Source: Candidatus Leptovillus affinis (GTDB lineage Bacteria; Chloroflexota; Anaerolineae; Promineifilales; Promineifilaceae). Taken from it: a stretch of DNA of 64,000 nt. The notes below the pieces were generated by a model. That model was not told where the DNA came from. It did no database searches and worked only from the letters and a program-made list of their open reading frames with translations. The translations under genes were made by a program, and so were the position numbers. Where the stretch lies: assembly GCA_016705235.1 (NCBI GenBank), contig JADIYP010000002.1, forward strand, positions 682,001-746,000. Direction: 5' to 3'. Shown here in pieces: positions 1 to 10,600 of the stretch (position 1 is its first letter; the number at the start of each line of letters is the position of its first letter).

Positions 1-2
1 AC

Positions 3-380
3 GAACACAAACTGCTGATTCGCCAGGTTTACCGCGAACGACGCGACGTGATGCTGGCGGCGATGGAGGAACATTTCCCGCTGGGCGTGTATTGGACACG
101 GCCGTCTGGCGGCCTGTTCCTCTGGGTCACGCTGCCGGATTGGATGGACGCCGCCGAACTGCTCAAAACAGCCATCGAGAACAAAGTCGCCTTTGTCCCC
201 GGCGCGGCCTTCCATCCCAACGCCAGCGAAGGCGTGGGCCACAACACCGCCCGGTTCAACTTCTCCAATGCCCAACCCGCGCAAATCGAAGAGGGCATTC
301 GACGTTTGGGGCAAGTGCTTACCCGCGCTATGGCCGAACACCACGAAGACCAAATCGAGCCAGAACCTGTGCTGGCCTGA
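3..380 (+). CDS. PLP-dependent aminotransferase, class I/II (C-terminal part)
   Basis: Open from the left edge; only the last 125 residues are visible. The segment PSGGLFLWVTLP followed by ARFNFSN near the end matches the C-terminal small domain of fold-type I aminotransferases of the 2-aminoadipate/LysN/MocR-like group, where the Arg of the last motif normally binds the substrate alpha-carboxylate. The lysine that binds PLP lies outside the window, so substrate cannot be judged. It ends 24 bp before korC on the same strand, so the two are probably co-transcribed, and a 2-oxoacid produced by transamination could feed the oxidoreductase (inference). Confidence 0.8.
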   Translation, partial: EHKLLIRQVYRERRDVMLAAMEEHFPLGVYWTRPSGGLFLWVTLPDWMDAAELLKTAIENKVAFVPGAAFHPNASEGVGHNTARFNFSNAQPAQIEEGIRRLGQVLTRAMAEHHEDQIEPEPVLA

Positions 381-404
381 TTTTAGGAGCGAAAGGATAT
401 AAAC

Positions 405-953
405 ATGGAAACTTCAATCGTAATTGCCGGATTCGGGGGACAAGGGGTTTTGTTTGCCGGGCAGCTTCTGGCTTATGCCGGCATGGACAACAATTTACAC
501 GTCACCTGGATTCCTTCTTATGGGCCAGAAATGCGCGGCGGCACGGCCAACTGCACAGTCATCGTCAGCGATGAGCCGGTTGGCGCGCCCATCGTCGCCA
601 GACCAGACGTGGCTGTCGTGCTCAATTTGCCCTCGCTGGAAAAGTACGAACCGCTGGTGAAGCCGGGCGGCCTTTTGGTGGTTAACAGCTCGCTCATCGC
701 GCAAAAAGTAAGCCGCACCGATGTGGACGTGGCCTATGTGCCCGCCAACGACATCGCCGATGAACTGGGTTCGGCTAAGATGATGAACATGGCTACGTTG
801 GGCGCGCTGCTGGCCCGACGGCCGTTCCTGACTCTGGACCAACTCATGCTCACGTTGGACGCCCATCTCCCGGCGCGCAAAGCCCATCTGCTGGCCGCCA
901 ACAAGCTGGTCATCCAGAAAGGGTACGAAGCGGCGGCGGCCGTTCCGGCCTGA
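405..953 (+). CDS. korC: 2-oxoacid:acceptor oxidoreductase, gamma subunit
   Basis: 182 residues, the full length of a stand-alone gamma subunit of pyruvate/2-ketoisovalerate/2-oxoglutarate ferredoxin oxidoreductase. The glycine-rich GFGGQGV motif is at residues 9-15 and PEMRGGTANC at 41-50, both family hallmarks. These enzymes oxidatively decarboxylate 2-oxoacids to acyl-CoA with reduction of ferredoxin. The alpha and beta subunits are not in the window and may lie to the left. AAAGGA precedes the ATG. Whether it is Kor, Por or Vor cannot be decided from gamma alone; korC is the likeliest name. Confidence 0.8.
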   Translation: METSIVIAGFGGQGVLFAGQLLAYAGMDNNLHVTWIPSYGPEMRGGTANCTVIVSDEPVGAPIVARPDVAVVLNLPSLEKYEPLVKPGGLLVVNSSLIAQKVSRTDVDVAYVPANDIADELGSAKMMNMATLGALLARRPFLTLDQLMLTLDAHLPARKAHLLAANKLVIQKGYEAAAAVPA

Positions 954-968
954 TTTTAAATCACAAAA

Positions 969-1005
969 CGCAGATGAACCTGGATCTCATCCAGGTTCAT
1001 CTGCG
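969..1005. terminator. Convergent terminator hairpin
   Basis: A perfect 17-bp inverted repeat (CGCAGATGAACCTGGAT and its complement, loop CTC) lies between the convergent korC and the secreted protein at 1045-3630. On the minus strand the stem is followed by TTTTGTGATTT, so it should act as an intrinsic terminator for the minus gene; on the plus strand the U tract is poor. Confidence 0.8.
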
Positions 1006-1044
1006 CCTAAAAATCCCACGACGGCCCAAGTTTACGCGGGTTGA

Positions 1045-3630
1045 TTATTCCCCACTTTTCACCATCATCGGCAAATACGCGCGCGGCGGCAGGATAATCG
1101 GCACAGTCATCACGCTCCGATTGTTGCTGTTGTTGAGATCGGCCGTGGCCGCGCTGACGGCCGTTTCGTTCACCAATTCGCGCCCCGACAAGCCCACCCG
1201 CAACACCAACTGAACGGTAGAGGACACGGCCGTTTCTAACCCCGGCAGCGTGCATAAAACAATGGGCGACTGGTCCACGCACTGCCAGCCGCCGCTGTGA
1301 ATGGCCAGCAGCGCGGCATTCACCGGCAGGCTGTTTTGCAGCGACAAGCTTTCGGCCGGGTCCGGCCCGGCATTGGTCACCGTCAGCGTCACGGTGATCA
1401 CCTCGCCGCTGTGTACGGCGGTTGGCGTGATGGTTTGCGTCACGGCCAGATCGGCCTGCGCGCCGCTGGCCGGCAGCACGGCCGTCGCCACCGACGCCGT
1501 ATTGTTACCCACCTGCGGATCGGGTACGGCCGACGTGATCACGGCCGTGTTGGTGATTGTGCCGGTGAGGCCAGGGGCCAGGGTGTGCAGCGTGACCGTC
1601 GCCATTTCGCCAGCCGCCAGGGCTGCGCGGGTGCAGGTTACGGCCGCCGCATCCTGGCAGCTCCAGCCAACGGCCGTATGGCTCAGATAAAAGACCCCGT
1701 CCGGCAGCGTATCGGTCAGGGTGATGAAAGAGGCCGCGTCTGGGCCAGCGTTGGTGATAACCAGCGTGTAAGTTAGCGGCTCGCCCTGCGGAACGGCCGT
1801 GGGAACGGCCGTCTTCATGATCTGCAAATCGGCCGCCGGACTGGTCACGCGTGTTACGGCGTCATCCTGGTTTTGCGAGAGGTCTACGTCGAAGTTTGGC
1901 GCGGCGACAACGGCCGTATTGGTTAGAATGCCGCTGTTGGCGGGCGTTGTGGCCTCCACCCGCACATCTGGGGCCGCGCCCACGGGCAAATCCGCCGTGT
2001 ATACGCAGACGACCAGACCGGCAGGCGTCTGGCAGGACCAATTGGGGGCAACGGCCGTTACCCCCGTTAAACCAGCCGGCAGCGTGTCCGTCACCATCAC
2101 ATTGGCCGCCAAATCAGGACCATCGTTAAAAATCGTCAACGTATACACCAGCGGTTCCGCCGGTCCGGCCGTCGCCGCCGACACAGATTTAACGAGGCGC
2201 AAATCACTGTTCTGGCCTGGCACAAATTCAAAACTGCCGCTGTCGCACGCTGCGCCTTGGGGCCGGATCACGCCGCGCTGATCCACAGTCACCGGGTTGC
2301 CCAGCGTATCGGCGCAGTCGGCCGCGTCGATGGCCGGACTGTCTGCCCGTAAACCATGCGTTTGGGAAGGACCGCCGTTATCTTGCAAAGGACCCAATGT
2401 CGGGTCAGTGTTGATTTGGTCGCTGGCGGCCTGAAACTCACAATCGTTGGCGCTGTCGATGTTATATCCCATGGAGACAAAGGCCGACGTTTGTGGGCTG
2501 CGGCCGCAGTTGCCGCCGGTATTGGCGGCGACGATGCTGTTTTTCAGCGTAATCAAACCGGCTTGTGGCGCGGTCGGAGCCACGCCCATCATCAATAAAC
2601 CCTGCTGATGGGTGTTGTAAATGCCGCCGCCGGTTCCGGCAAAATTGGCATAGATGGTCGAATGGTCAATGTTGACGGCCAAAACGCCTTCGTAATACAC
2701 CCAAACGCCGCCGCCCAGATATTGGCTGGCGCGATTATGGCTGATGGTGACGTTGGTCAGGTTGGTCGTACCGCCGGTGAGATAAAGACCGCCGCCGTTG
2801 CTGCCGGCCACGTTATAGCTGATGGCGCTGGATTGGATGTTAACGTCGCTCGTGCCGGCGTGGATGATGCCGGCGCCGTAATAGGTGGATTGATTGCTCA
2901 AGATGCTGCTGTTGATGATCGTCAGGCGACCGCCGTTATAAACGCCGCCGCCAAACCCGGCAATGTTGCCGGAAACCGTTGTGTTTTGCAGGGTTAATTG
3001 GCCGCCGTTGTTATAAATCCCGCCGCCGCCGCCGCTGCTTAAGAGGGGCTGGCCTGGGCTGGCCTGATTTTGCGTCACCAACACATTGGTTAGCGTCAGG
3101 GCGCAGCCGGAGATGAGCGAGAAGCCGCCGCCGGAGTAATTGACGCTGGTTCCAACGCCCAAATCGCCGCCCTGAACGGTTACATCGCTGACGGCAACCT
3201 GGGTGGCTGCGCCCGGCTGGTGAAACACGCGGTCAATGCCGTTGCCGTCAATGATCGTTTGGGCCGAGCCGGCCCCAACCAGAGCTACGCTGTGCAAAAT
3301 ATCCAGGTCGCCGGTGGCATTGCCGTTCTCCTCCACCACGCCGACCGGATCGGCCAGGGTGAGCAGGTAATGTCCGGCGGGAATGGAAATCACGTCGTTT
3401 TCACCGGAACCGGCGGCGCAGGCGTCGACGGCCGTATCCGTATTAGCCGCCTGAATCGCCTCGCGCAAAGAACACAACCCGTTGGCATCCAGTTCATCCA
3501 GGGCAGTGGTAACGCTGATGAGGGTCTCTGGCGCGGCATGGATGCGCGGGGGATGGAGCCAGAAAACGGCCGTACCCATCAAGCCAAACGCCGTCATCAA
3601 GGCCACAATGAGAGCTGCTATTCGTCGCAT
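1045..3630 (-). CDS. Secreted CSLREAI-domain / beta-helix / DUF11 protein
   Basis: 861 residues. An N-terminal signal segment (MRRIAALIVALM to about residue 32) precedes a CSLREAIQAAN motif at about residue 53, typical of the CSLREAI domain. Glycine/asparagine-rich repeats (about 100-450, GGGIYN-type) form a right-handed parallel beta-helix, and three DUF11 repeats (TYTLxxxNxGPD...DTLP) follow. The chain ends in AYLPMMVKSGE. The start is set by AGGAGG at 3638-3643, which is 7 nt from the ATG at 3630; two in-frame ATGs further upstream are too close to, or before, that site. Probably a cell-surface or matrix adhesin; no catalytic motif was seen. A pectin-lyase-like enzyme is a less likely alternative. 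Confidence 0.8.
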   Translation of the reverse strand: MRRIAALIVALMTAFGLMGTAVFWLHPPRIHAAPETLISVTTALDELDANGLCSLREAIQAANTDTAVDACAAGSGENDVISIPAGHYLLTLADPVGVVEENGNATGDLDILHSVALVGAGSAQTIIDGNGIDRVFHQPGAATQVAVSDVTVQGGDLGVGTSVNYSGGGFSLISGCALTLTNVLVTQNQASPGQPLLSSGGGGGIYNNGGQLTLQNTTVSGNIAGFGGGVYNGGRLTIINSSILSNQSTYYGAGIIHAGTSDVNIQSSAISYNVAGSNGGGLYLTGGTTNLTNVTISHNRASQYLGGGVWVYYEGVLAVNIDHSTIYANFAGTGGGIYNTHQQGLLMMGVAPTAPQAGLITLKNSIVAANTGGNCGRSPQTSAFVSMGYNIDSANDCEFQAASDQINTDPTLGPLQDNGGPSQTHGLRADSPAIDAADCADTLGNPVTVDQRGVIRPQGAACDSGSFEFVPGQNSDLRLVKSVSAATAGPAEPLVYTLTIFNDGPDLAANVMVTDTLPAGLTGVTAVAPNWSCQTPAGLVVCVYTADLPVGAAPDVRVEATTPANSGILTNTAVVAAPNFDVDLSQNQDDAVTRVTSPAADLQIMKTAVPTAVPQGEPLTYTLVITNAGPDAASFITLTDTLPDGVFYLSHTAVGWSCQDAAAVTCTRAALAAGEMATVTLHTLAPGLTGTITNTAVITSAVPDPQVGNNTASVATAVLPASGAQADLAVTQTITPTAVHSGEVITVTLTVTNAGPDPAESLSLQNSLPVNAALLAIHSGGWQCVDQSPIVLCTLPGLETAVSSTVQLVLRVGLSGRELVNETAVSAATADLNNSNNRSVMTVPIILPPRAYLPMMVKSGE

Positions 3631-3710
3631 GGTCATACCTCCTGATAAATGCTGCCAGCCCAGGTTCGTGAGTGTTGTGCCGCATAATCGCGCTGGCAGC
3701 CGCTTTCGAT

Positions 3711-3745
3711 AAAAAAATGGGGGCATAGTCGCCCATGCCCCCATT
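3711..3745 (-). terminator. Intrinsic terminator-like hairpin
   Basis: Inverted repeat AATGGGGGCAT with its complement (3716-3726 and 3735-3745), followed on the minus strand by TTTTT. It lies just downstream of the LVIVD/DUF11 gene stop at 3773 and should end its transcript, which separates it from the next gene downstream (3630). Confidence 0.85.
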
Positions 3746-3772
3746 CCTTTTTCCTTTCCGCCCTCAGGCCAA

Positions 3773-6700
3773 TTATCTGGTGACGAGAGGCAAGAAACTC
3801 ATGAATGGCGAAACGTTGATGGTGGCAACGGCCGTGTTGTTGCTGGCGTTGCTATCATTGACGGCGAATACGTTGAACTGCTGCTGCAACGTGCCAACCG
3901 TCTTGGCCTGCAAAACAACCGTGGCCGTTGTTTGCTGCCCGTTTTCCAACACGCCGATGGTGCAAGCCAGTTGGCTGCCGGTCATCGTGCAGGTGTCTGA
4001 CGAGACAAAGCTGACAGACGCCGGCAGCAAACTCGTGATTTGCACGCCGCCGGCCGCCGACGGACCGCTGTTGGCGACCGTAAGCGTCACCGTGACCCAT
4101 TCCATTGGATGAACCGGGTCCGGCGCGGCCGCAGCGCTGAGGCTGACGTCGGCCAACGCGCCGAGTGAGTTGGTATCGGTGGCGGTGTTGTTTGCCAGAT
4201 TCGGATCAGTCGTGCCTGCGGGCGGCGTCACTTCGGCTGTATTGATCAACAGCCCGGTAGCTGTGTTGGCCACCGTCGCCGAAGCGAGAATGGTGATCTC
4301 GCCGCCGACCGGGATGTCGACGCTGAGGTCGATATCGCCTGTGCCGCTGGCGGTGGCGCAGCTTGCGCCGCCGCTGGAGGCACATTGCCAGGCTGCGCCC
4401 AACAGCGTCGCCGGGAAGTTGTCCACGACTGACGCGTCGATCACATCACCGGGACCGGCATTGCTCACGGTGATGGTGTACGTCAGGGTCTCGCCGGCCA
4501 CGATGTTAACCTGTCCATCGCTCTTGGTAATGGCCAGATCGGCTTCCAGGTTGACCTGGGTAGTGGCGTTGGCTGTGTTGTTCTCGGTGTTGTCATCGTA
4601 CTCGTCGGCGGAAACAACGGCCGTATTCGCCAAAGACCCGGTCGTGCTGCTGTCTACCAGAGCGACAAGGGTCACCTGTGCGGTTCCGGCATTCGCCAGA
4701 GCGCCCAGATCACAAGTCACAACCCCGCTGGCTTCCGCACAAGTCGGCGAACCAGGCACGGCGGAGACAAACGACACACCGGCTGGCAGCGTATCAACCA
4801 CCGTCACGTTGGTGGCGCCATCCGGCCCCTGGTTGGTTACGCCGATGGTGTAGGTCACCTGCTCGCCAGCAGTTACCGGATCGGGCGTATCGCTCTTGGT
4901 GATGGCGAGATCGGCGGTTTTGATGGCGGTGGTGATCACGGCCGTGTTGTTCGTCAAGTCCGGGTCTGTGTCCACAGCCGCCACGCCCGCACTGTTGGTC
5001 AGCGCCGCATTGGCAGCGGCATCTACCAGTACCTCAAGCGTAACGGTGACATTGGCTCCACTCGCCAGAGGTGCAATTGTGCAAGTGATGTCGCCGCTGC
5101 TGTGCGTACATGTCGGTGAACCTGGGGTTGAGGACACAAAGGCCACATCCAGCGGCAGCGTGTCGGTCAAGGTTGCTGCGGCCGTCATATCGCTGGGGCC
5201 TTGATTGGTCACCACGATTTCATAGGTCAGGGCCGCGCCAGGAATAACCGGGTCCGGCGCGCCGCTTTTAGCCACTTTCAGGTCTGTTTGCGCGACGAGA
5301 TTGGTGGTGTCTGTGGCGCTGTCGTTGGCCGAATTGGTGTCTACTATGCCAACCGGCGGCGCAACGGCGGCGGTGTTGCTCAACGTGCCGGAATCGTCGC
5401 TGGCGATTGTGCCGGTTGCTATGAAGGTAGCTTCGCCGCCCACAAGCAGGTTGACGGTAGCGTTGATGCTGCCCGTGCCGCTGGCCGTATCGCAGCCGGA
5501 GCCGGCCGTCGCCGAACAAGTCCATGTCACGCTGCCCAAGACGCCGGTGAAGCTATCTGTGACAGTCGCGCCGGTTACGTCGCTGGGACCAAGATTGTTG
5601 ACGGTGATGGTGTAGGTGTGCGATGCGCCGGGAACGGCCGTGCTTAATCCATCCGTCTTGGCAATCGCCAGGTCGGTTTCGCCAAAGTTGAAGTTGTTGT
5701 AATCCAACAGGTACATACCGCCTTCCACATCGGCCACGTAAATGGCTCCGGCGATGGCCACGCGGGAAGCGTAACCGGCGGTGTCGTAGTAACCAACCTG
5801 GGTAGGCGCAGTCGGGGTACTGATGTCGACGACAAAAACGCCGTCAGAACCGCCAGCCACCACGGCACGATTCCCCACAACGGCCACGTCCAGAGCCAGC
5901 GGCAAATCGACGCCCGTCAATTCGCCTACCTGGCTGATGTTGTTGGGGTCGCTGATGTCGATGACCTTCAGGCCGCCATTGTCGGCCGCCAGATAGGCAT
6001 AACTGCCCACCACATCCACATCCCAGGCGGCTCCGGTCGCCAGCGCCAAAGAGTCGGCCACTGCCAGGCTGGCCGGGTTGCTAACATCGACCACATAGAA
6101 GCCGTCCAGATCAGCCGCAATGTAGGCATAATTCCCGACAACATCCACGCCGACGGCGTAGGGCAAGTCCGGCGCGCCCAGGCTGCCAGCAAAAGTCGGA
6201 TTCAAAGGATCGGAGATGTCGGCGATGAAGAGGCCATCCAGGCTGTCGGCGAGGTAGGCATAATTGCCGCTGAGGGCCACATCGACGGCGACATCATTGG
6301 TGGGAAGAGAGGCAACGGCCGTTAGCGAACCCGGCGCGCTCACATCCACCACCTGCAACCCGCCAAAGGAATCGGCGGCAAACGCATAATCGTCGGCAAG
6401 CTGCACGTTGAGCGCATAATCCGCCAACGCGGCAGCATCAGCCTTCACGGGGGCAGTTCGGTCGGCCGCGTTTGTGCTGGCCAGACCCATTAAGCCATCC
6501 GCGCTAAACGCATACGGGCTGGTCTGGGAAACTGCCACGCCATTCACTTCACCTAGCGATGCAAAACGGCCGATGATATTGGGATTGTTCACCACACTAA
6601 AATCGATGATGCTCATTCCCGCCCAACTATCGGCCACGTAAATACGATTGTTTCCGGCGGCCAGGGCCACCGCGTAACCCTCTGTATCTACGTTTGGCGG

Positions 6701-7627
6701 CGTAAAGGGCACAGGATTGGCCGGATTCACAGCATTAAACAAGCGCACACCGGCTGTATCATCAGCCACGAACACATAATTGCCGAAGTAATCGACATCC
6801 AGCGCCTGCCCGGCCGTGGCCGGATTGCTAAGAGAAACCATCAGCGCCGGGTTTGAAATGTCGATGATATGCAGCCCGCCGCCGGTATCGGCGACATAGG
6901 CGTGTACGCGCGTCGCGTTGACGGCGATGCCCTCGGCATAATCGGCTAATGGGAGGGTGGTTTCCAGGCCAAAAAGCGGCGTGATTTCGTAAGATTCGAT
7001 TCCGGCCGTGCCGGCAGCGACAAAGGCGTAGATTTCACCCAGGCCACCATTCACCAGGCCGACATCACGGGCGCTGTCGCCGGTGGCTGCGGCGTTGACA
7101 AAAGCCGGGGCGGCCGGGACGCTAACGTCCAGCGCCACGATGCCACCCGTATCAAAGGCAACCACAGCATACGCGCCATACACGTCTACCGCTATGGCAT
7201 AATCGGTGGTATCGGCCGTATTGTAATTAGAGACAAAAGTGGGTTTGGTTGGGCTGCCAGGGTTGGTCACATTCAAAATAAACATCCCCGCGTTTCCGGC
7301 GGCAACAAAGATATTGCCAGATGCATCGGGGATCGTGATCTCTTCGACGATGGCATCCGGGCCGCCTAAAACTGACAAGGGATCAGATTCTTGCACGACA
7401 ACCGGATTGGCCGGGTTGGTGAGGTTGAGAATGACAACTTTGGGGCCAACGCCGAGATAGGCATACTGACCATAAAAAGTCACGGCGCGCGAGTCACCGC
7501 CAATTTGGGATACATAGTCTACATTGTTGGCATCGATAGCCCTCACCAGGGCCAATCCACCGAGCGAGAGGAGGGCAATGATGATCAGGATTGCAGCAAA
7601 TGCCCTATAGGTACGATGGCTTTTCAT
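3773..7627 (-). CDS. Secreted LVIVD-repeat / DUF11 protein
   Basis: 1284 residues. A signal anchor covers about residues 8-30. From about 35 to 620 there is a long series of roughly 45-residue repeats of the type GNYAYVADxxGGLxVxDISNPxxP, i.e. LVIVD repeats, expected to fold as beta-propeller blades. Five DUF11 repeats (TYTIxVTNxGPS...DTLP) fill 640-1240. The C-terminus is MSFLPLVTR. GAGGATAA lies 4-11 nt before the ATG. It is likely a surface or extracellular-matrix protein; no enzyme motif is visible. The protein shares the DUF11 block and the terminal motif with the neighbour at 1045-3630, which suggests a common export or anchoring route. Confidence 0.85.
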   Translation of the reverse strand: MKSHRTYRAFAAILIIIALLSLGGLALVRAIDANNVDYVSQIGGDSRAVTFYGQYAYLGVGPKVVILNLTNPANPVVVQESDPLSVLGGPDAIVEEITIPDASGNIFVAAGNAGMFILNVTNPGSPTKPTFVSNYNTADTTDYAIAVDVYGAYAVVAFDTGGIVALDVSVPAAPAFVNAAATGDSARDVGLVNGGLGEIYAFVAAGTAGIESYEITPLFGLETTLPLADYAEGIAVNATRVHAYVADTGGGLHIIDISNPALMVSLSNPATAGQALDVDYFGNYVFVADDTAGVRLFNAVNPANPVPFTPPNVDTEGYAVALAAGNNRIYVADSWAGMSIIDFSVVNNPNIIGRFASLGEVNGVAVSQTSPYAFSADGLMGLASTNAADRTAPVKADAAALADYALNVQLADDYAFAADSFGGLQVVDVSAPGSLTAVASLPTNDVAVDVALSGNYAYLADSLDGLFIADISDPLNPTFAGSLGAPDLPYAVGVDVVGNYAYIAADLDGFYVVDVSNPASLAVADSLALATGAAWDVDVVGSYAYLAADNGGLKVIDISDPNNISQVGELTGVDLPLALDVAVVGNRAVVAGGSDGVFVVDISTPTAPTQVGYYDTAGYASRVAIAGAIYVADVEGGMYLLDYNNFNFGETDLAIAKTDGLSTAVPGASHTYTITVNNLGPSDVTGATVTDSFTGVLGSVTWTCSATAGSGCDTASGTGSINATVNLLVGGEATFIATGTIASDDSGTLSNTAAVAPPVGIVDTNSANDSATDTTNLVAQTDLKVAKSGAPDPVIPGAALTYEIVVTNQGPSDMTAAATLTDTLPLDVAFVSSTPGSPTCTHSSGDITCTIAPLASGANVTVTLEVLVDAAANAALTNSAGVAAVDTDPDLTNNTAVITTAIKTADLAITKSDTPDPVTAGEQVTYTIGVTNQGPDGATNVTVVDTLPAGVSFVSAVPGSPTCAEASGVVTCDLGALANAGTAQVTLVALVDSSTTGSLANTAVVSADEYDDNTENNTANATTQVNLEADLAITKSDGQVNIVAGETLTYTITVSNAGPGDVIDASVVDNFPATLLGAAWQCASSGGASCATASGTGDIDLSVDIPVGGEITILASATVANTATGLLINTAEVTPPAGTTDPNLANNTATDTNSLGALADVSLSAAAAPDPVHPMEWVTVTLTVANSGPSAAGGVQITSLLPASVSFVSSDTCTMTGSQLACTIGVLENGQQTTATVVLQAKTVGTLQQQFNVFAVNDSNASNNTAVATINVSPFMSFLPLVTR

Positions 7628-7646
7628 AATTTATCCTCATTAAAAG

Positions 7647-7680
7647 CGCTGTGCCGGAGTATTGCGGCTCCGGCACAGCG
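7647..7680 (-). terminator. Intrinsic terminator hairpin
   Basis: Perfect 13-bp stem (CGCTGTGCCGGAG with its complement, 8-nt loop). On the minus strand it is followed by CTTTTAAT. It lies 17 bp downstream of the multiheme cytochrome stop and just before the LVIVD gene start. Confidence 0.85.
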
Positions 7681-7696
7681 AATCTAACAGTATCGT

Positions 7697-10600
7697 TTAA
7701 CGACGCGTCCGAACGTCAATTGTCTCAGAGTTTTGGCTGCAACCAGCCGTATTGCAAGCTCTGACATAGTACCAATACCTGGTATTGGCATTCACGGAAC
7801 GGTCATTATAGGTGCTGATATTGACGCCGGTTGTGCCGATAGGGGCGAACGTAGCGCCATCTGTGCTGCGGAATATCTCGAAGTAGGTTTCATTGGTCGA
7901 GTTATCCATCCAGTCCAGGGTGACTCTGTTTTTCTGTACGCGAGAGGCCAGGAGCTGAGATGGCGCACCCGGGATTTCGGTGCCGATAACGGCCGTTACC
8001 ACATTCGTATACGGCGATACAGCCGACCCACCACCGGCAAACGCCTGTACCCGGTAAGAGTACGTGGTTTGCGTGCCTACCGTCGTGTCTGTGTAGGTGG
8101 TGATGTTTGCGCCGTTGACGGTGGCGATCCGCGCCCAGACAACGTCTGGACCTGTGCCGTTGGCTCGTTCCACGTAGAAGCCTTGCTCGTTGTTGGCATT
8201 ATCTGTCCAGGTAAGCAAGACTTGCGGCCCGGCCTGAACGGTGGCCGCCAGATCTGTGGGCGCAATGGGGGCAATAGCTGGCGTGGTTACTGTGGCGCTG
8301 TTTGAGGCGGCCGAGGAACCGGCCGTGTTAAAGGCAAAGGCGCGGTACCAGTAGGTGGTGGAGGGCACGGCCGTTGTGTCGCTGTAGCTGGTCGCATTCG
8401 GGTTGGCCACCACAAAGGTCGTGGTCCACGGGCCATTCGGGCCGGTTGTGTTACGCTCGATGCGATAACCAGTGACAAGTCCACTCGCCGCGCTCCAGGT
8501 CAGATCTACGCGGTTGCCGCTGATGGCTGTGGCTCCCAGCGTGCCGACCCAGGTGGGCAGGCCGCCGGTGCTGGCCGTTACCGGAATGTCCCAGGTGGAT
8601 TGGCCAATGTCGTTATAAGCCGCCACGCGGTAGTTGTAGGTCATGCCTGGGAGAACAGATGTATCTGTCCAGGCATTGCCGCCTGTCGCGCCGCCCGGCG
8701 TCTGGCTGGGGATGCGGGTCACTTCGTAGAAATCGCCCATTACCGGCACATCTTGCCGCTGGATAATGAAGCCAATTTCCAATTCGGCCTGATCGAACCA
8801 GGACAATTCAACGGAGTTTGGCGTGACGCCAACGACTTTGGTGTTCATGGGGTTCAAGGGCAGATCAATGGGTGTGGTGATGATCGCCAGCGGAGAATCG
8901 GCGCTGTCGCCTTGCCCGTTGAAGGCTACAACCTTGAAGCCGTAGGTTTTGCCGATGTTCATGGCGTCGTTGACGAGCGTTGTGGCGTCATAGACAACGG
9001 CCAGTCTGTCCCAGGAGGCGGTCAGGTCGCTGGCGCCGTAGCGGATCCAGACTTGGTAACCATCGGCGGCGGGGACAGCTTCCCAATCCAGTTGAACGGC
9101 GAAGGGGTTGAGGGAAACGGCCGTTAACCAACCAGGGGCTGCGGGAACGGCCGTGAGATCACTGCTGTCACTGCCGACGGGATAGGGACTGCCCTTGCCG
9201 GTCATCAACCAGGTCGCGTAGGCTACGCCACCCCAGTTATCCTGAAGACCTTCCGTACCATCCAGCGATGTCATGATGTCGAAGTCCGGGATGTTGTCGC
9301 TGAGGTAGTTGGGGGTTAATGGGTAATTCGGGTCCAGTAAGTTTGGCGGACCTTCCGGGCGAACGTTCAGGCCCAGAGCGGCGCTTTCTGTGCGCAGGTG
9401 CTCCATAAATTCGCGGGTGTGGGTTTGCCAGTAAGCGGTCGCTGAAGCTGTCAGCGCGGAGCCGGCCGGGGCGGCGAACCGGTACGTAATGACATCCCAA
9501 TTTTGTCCATCCGGATAACGACCGAAGTCTTCACGCGGCGCTTTGGTGACAGGATCGTCGTAGGTGACGAATTTGGTACCGGCGGCGCTGTAATCGGCAT
9601 AGGTGAAACCGGCCGGGGGAATGCGGTTATCGAACAGGATCGTGTCGTTAATCAGGTTGACGGACATCAGGTAGTTGCCCGTACCGGCATTCAACGAGCC
9701 AGTCCGCTTTTCATAGATCATGACCTGGTTGTCGACGGTCGCGTCGATGACATTGGTCAGGGCGCGGTCGTCCAACTGCAAGCTGGCAGGATCGTCATAG
9801 AGCTGCGCCGCGGCTTCATCGTAGTAGCCGGAGACGTAGACCGGGCTGCCATTGGCGTCTGCGACGGTGAGGCTGACAAAGAGGCGACGGCCGTCGGGAT
9901 AACCGGTAGGAATACGATGACCGGATTCGTTGGTAACCTGAACCTGGACTTCATAGACGCCGGGGGATACTTCAACCGGCGCGCTCAATACATCCAGGGT
10001 CACAGCCTCTAGCATTTCAACTTCGGCGTTGCGCTGGGCGCGTGTCCACATGGTATCGCGTGAAGAAAGCATGCCGGGGAAGATGCGTACATCATTGCCC
10101 GTCACCGCCCCGATCACTTCCAGGTCTACTTCGGGGTAGAGAATGGACATCATCATGGGCAGTTCGCGGTTAGAACCCTGGAACTTGTGGAAAGCAGTGC
10201 CGCCGTTCGGGTTGCGATCTTTGGCATAGGGGAACCAACCGGACAACACGGGATCGGCGTTCAAGGAAACCGGAATATCGTCGGCATATTCATGCTTCTG
10301 GGTGGGCATGTGGCAGTCCTGGCAGCGTTGATCGTCGCCGCCGACGCCATCACCAAAGGAGCTGTAACGCCATTCTGTGTAGGTGCGTTGTTCCGGCATC
10401 CCATGATTGAGTACCGGAATGGTCAGATCGTGGCAGCCGCCACAGAACTCAGAAGTTCTGATGAAATCGCCCTCGAACGTTGTGTGTTCCGGCGAGAATG
10501 ACTGACCCTGGTAATTGTAAGAGCCATCTGGGTTTTGGGGCGGCCCAATGGGCGCTTCAAAATGCAGGGGCACGGAACCGTCTGGCGCGAAAGCAGGCTG

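Noticed and set aside
3631..3744. Longer N-terminus of the CSLREAI protein
   Set aside because: Would precede the strong AGGAGG site and add a non-signal-like stretch before the signal peptide; the ATG at 3630 has ideal spacing.
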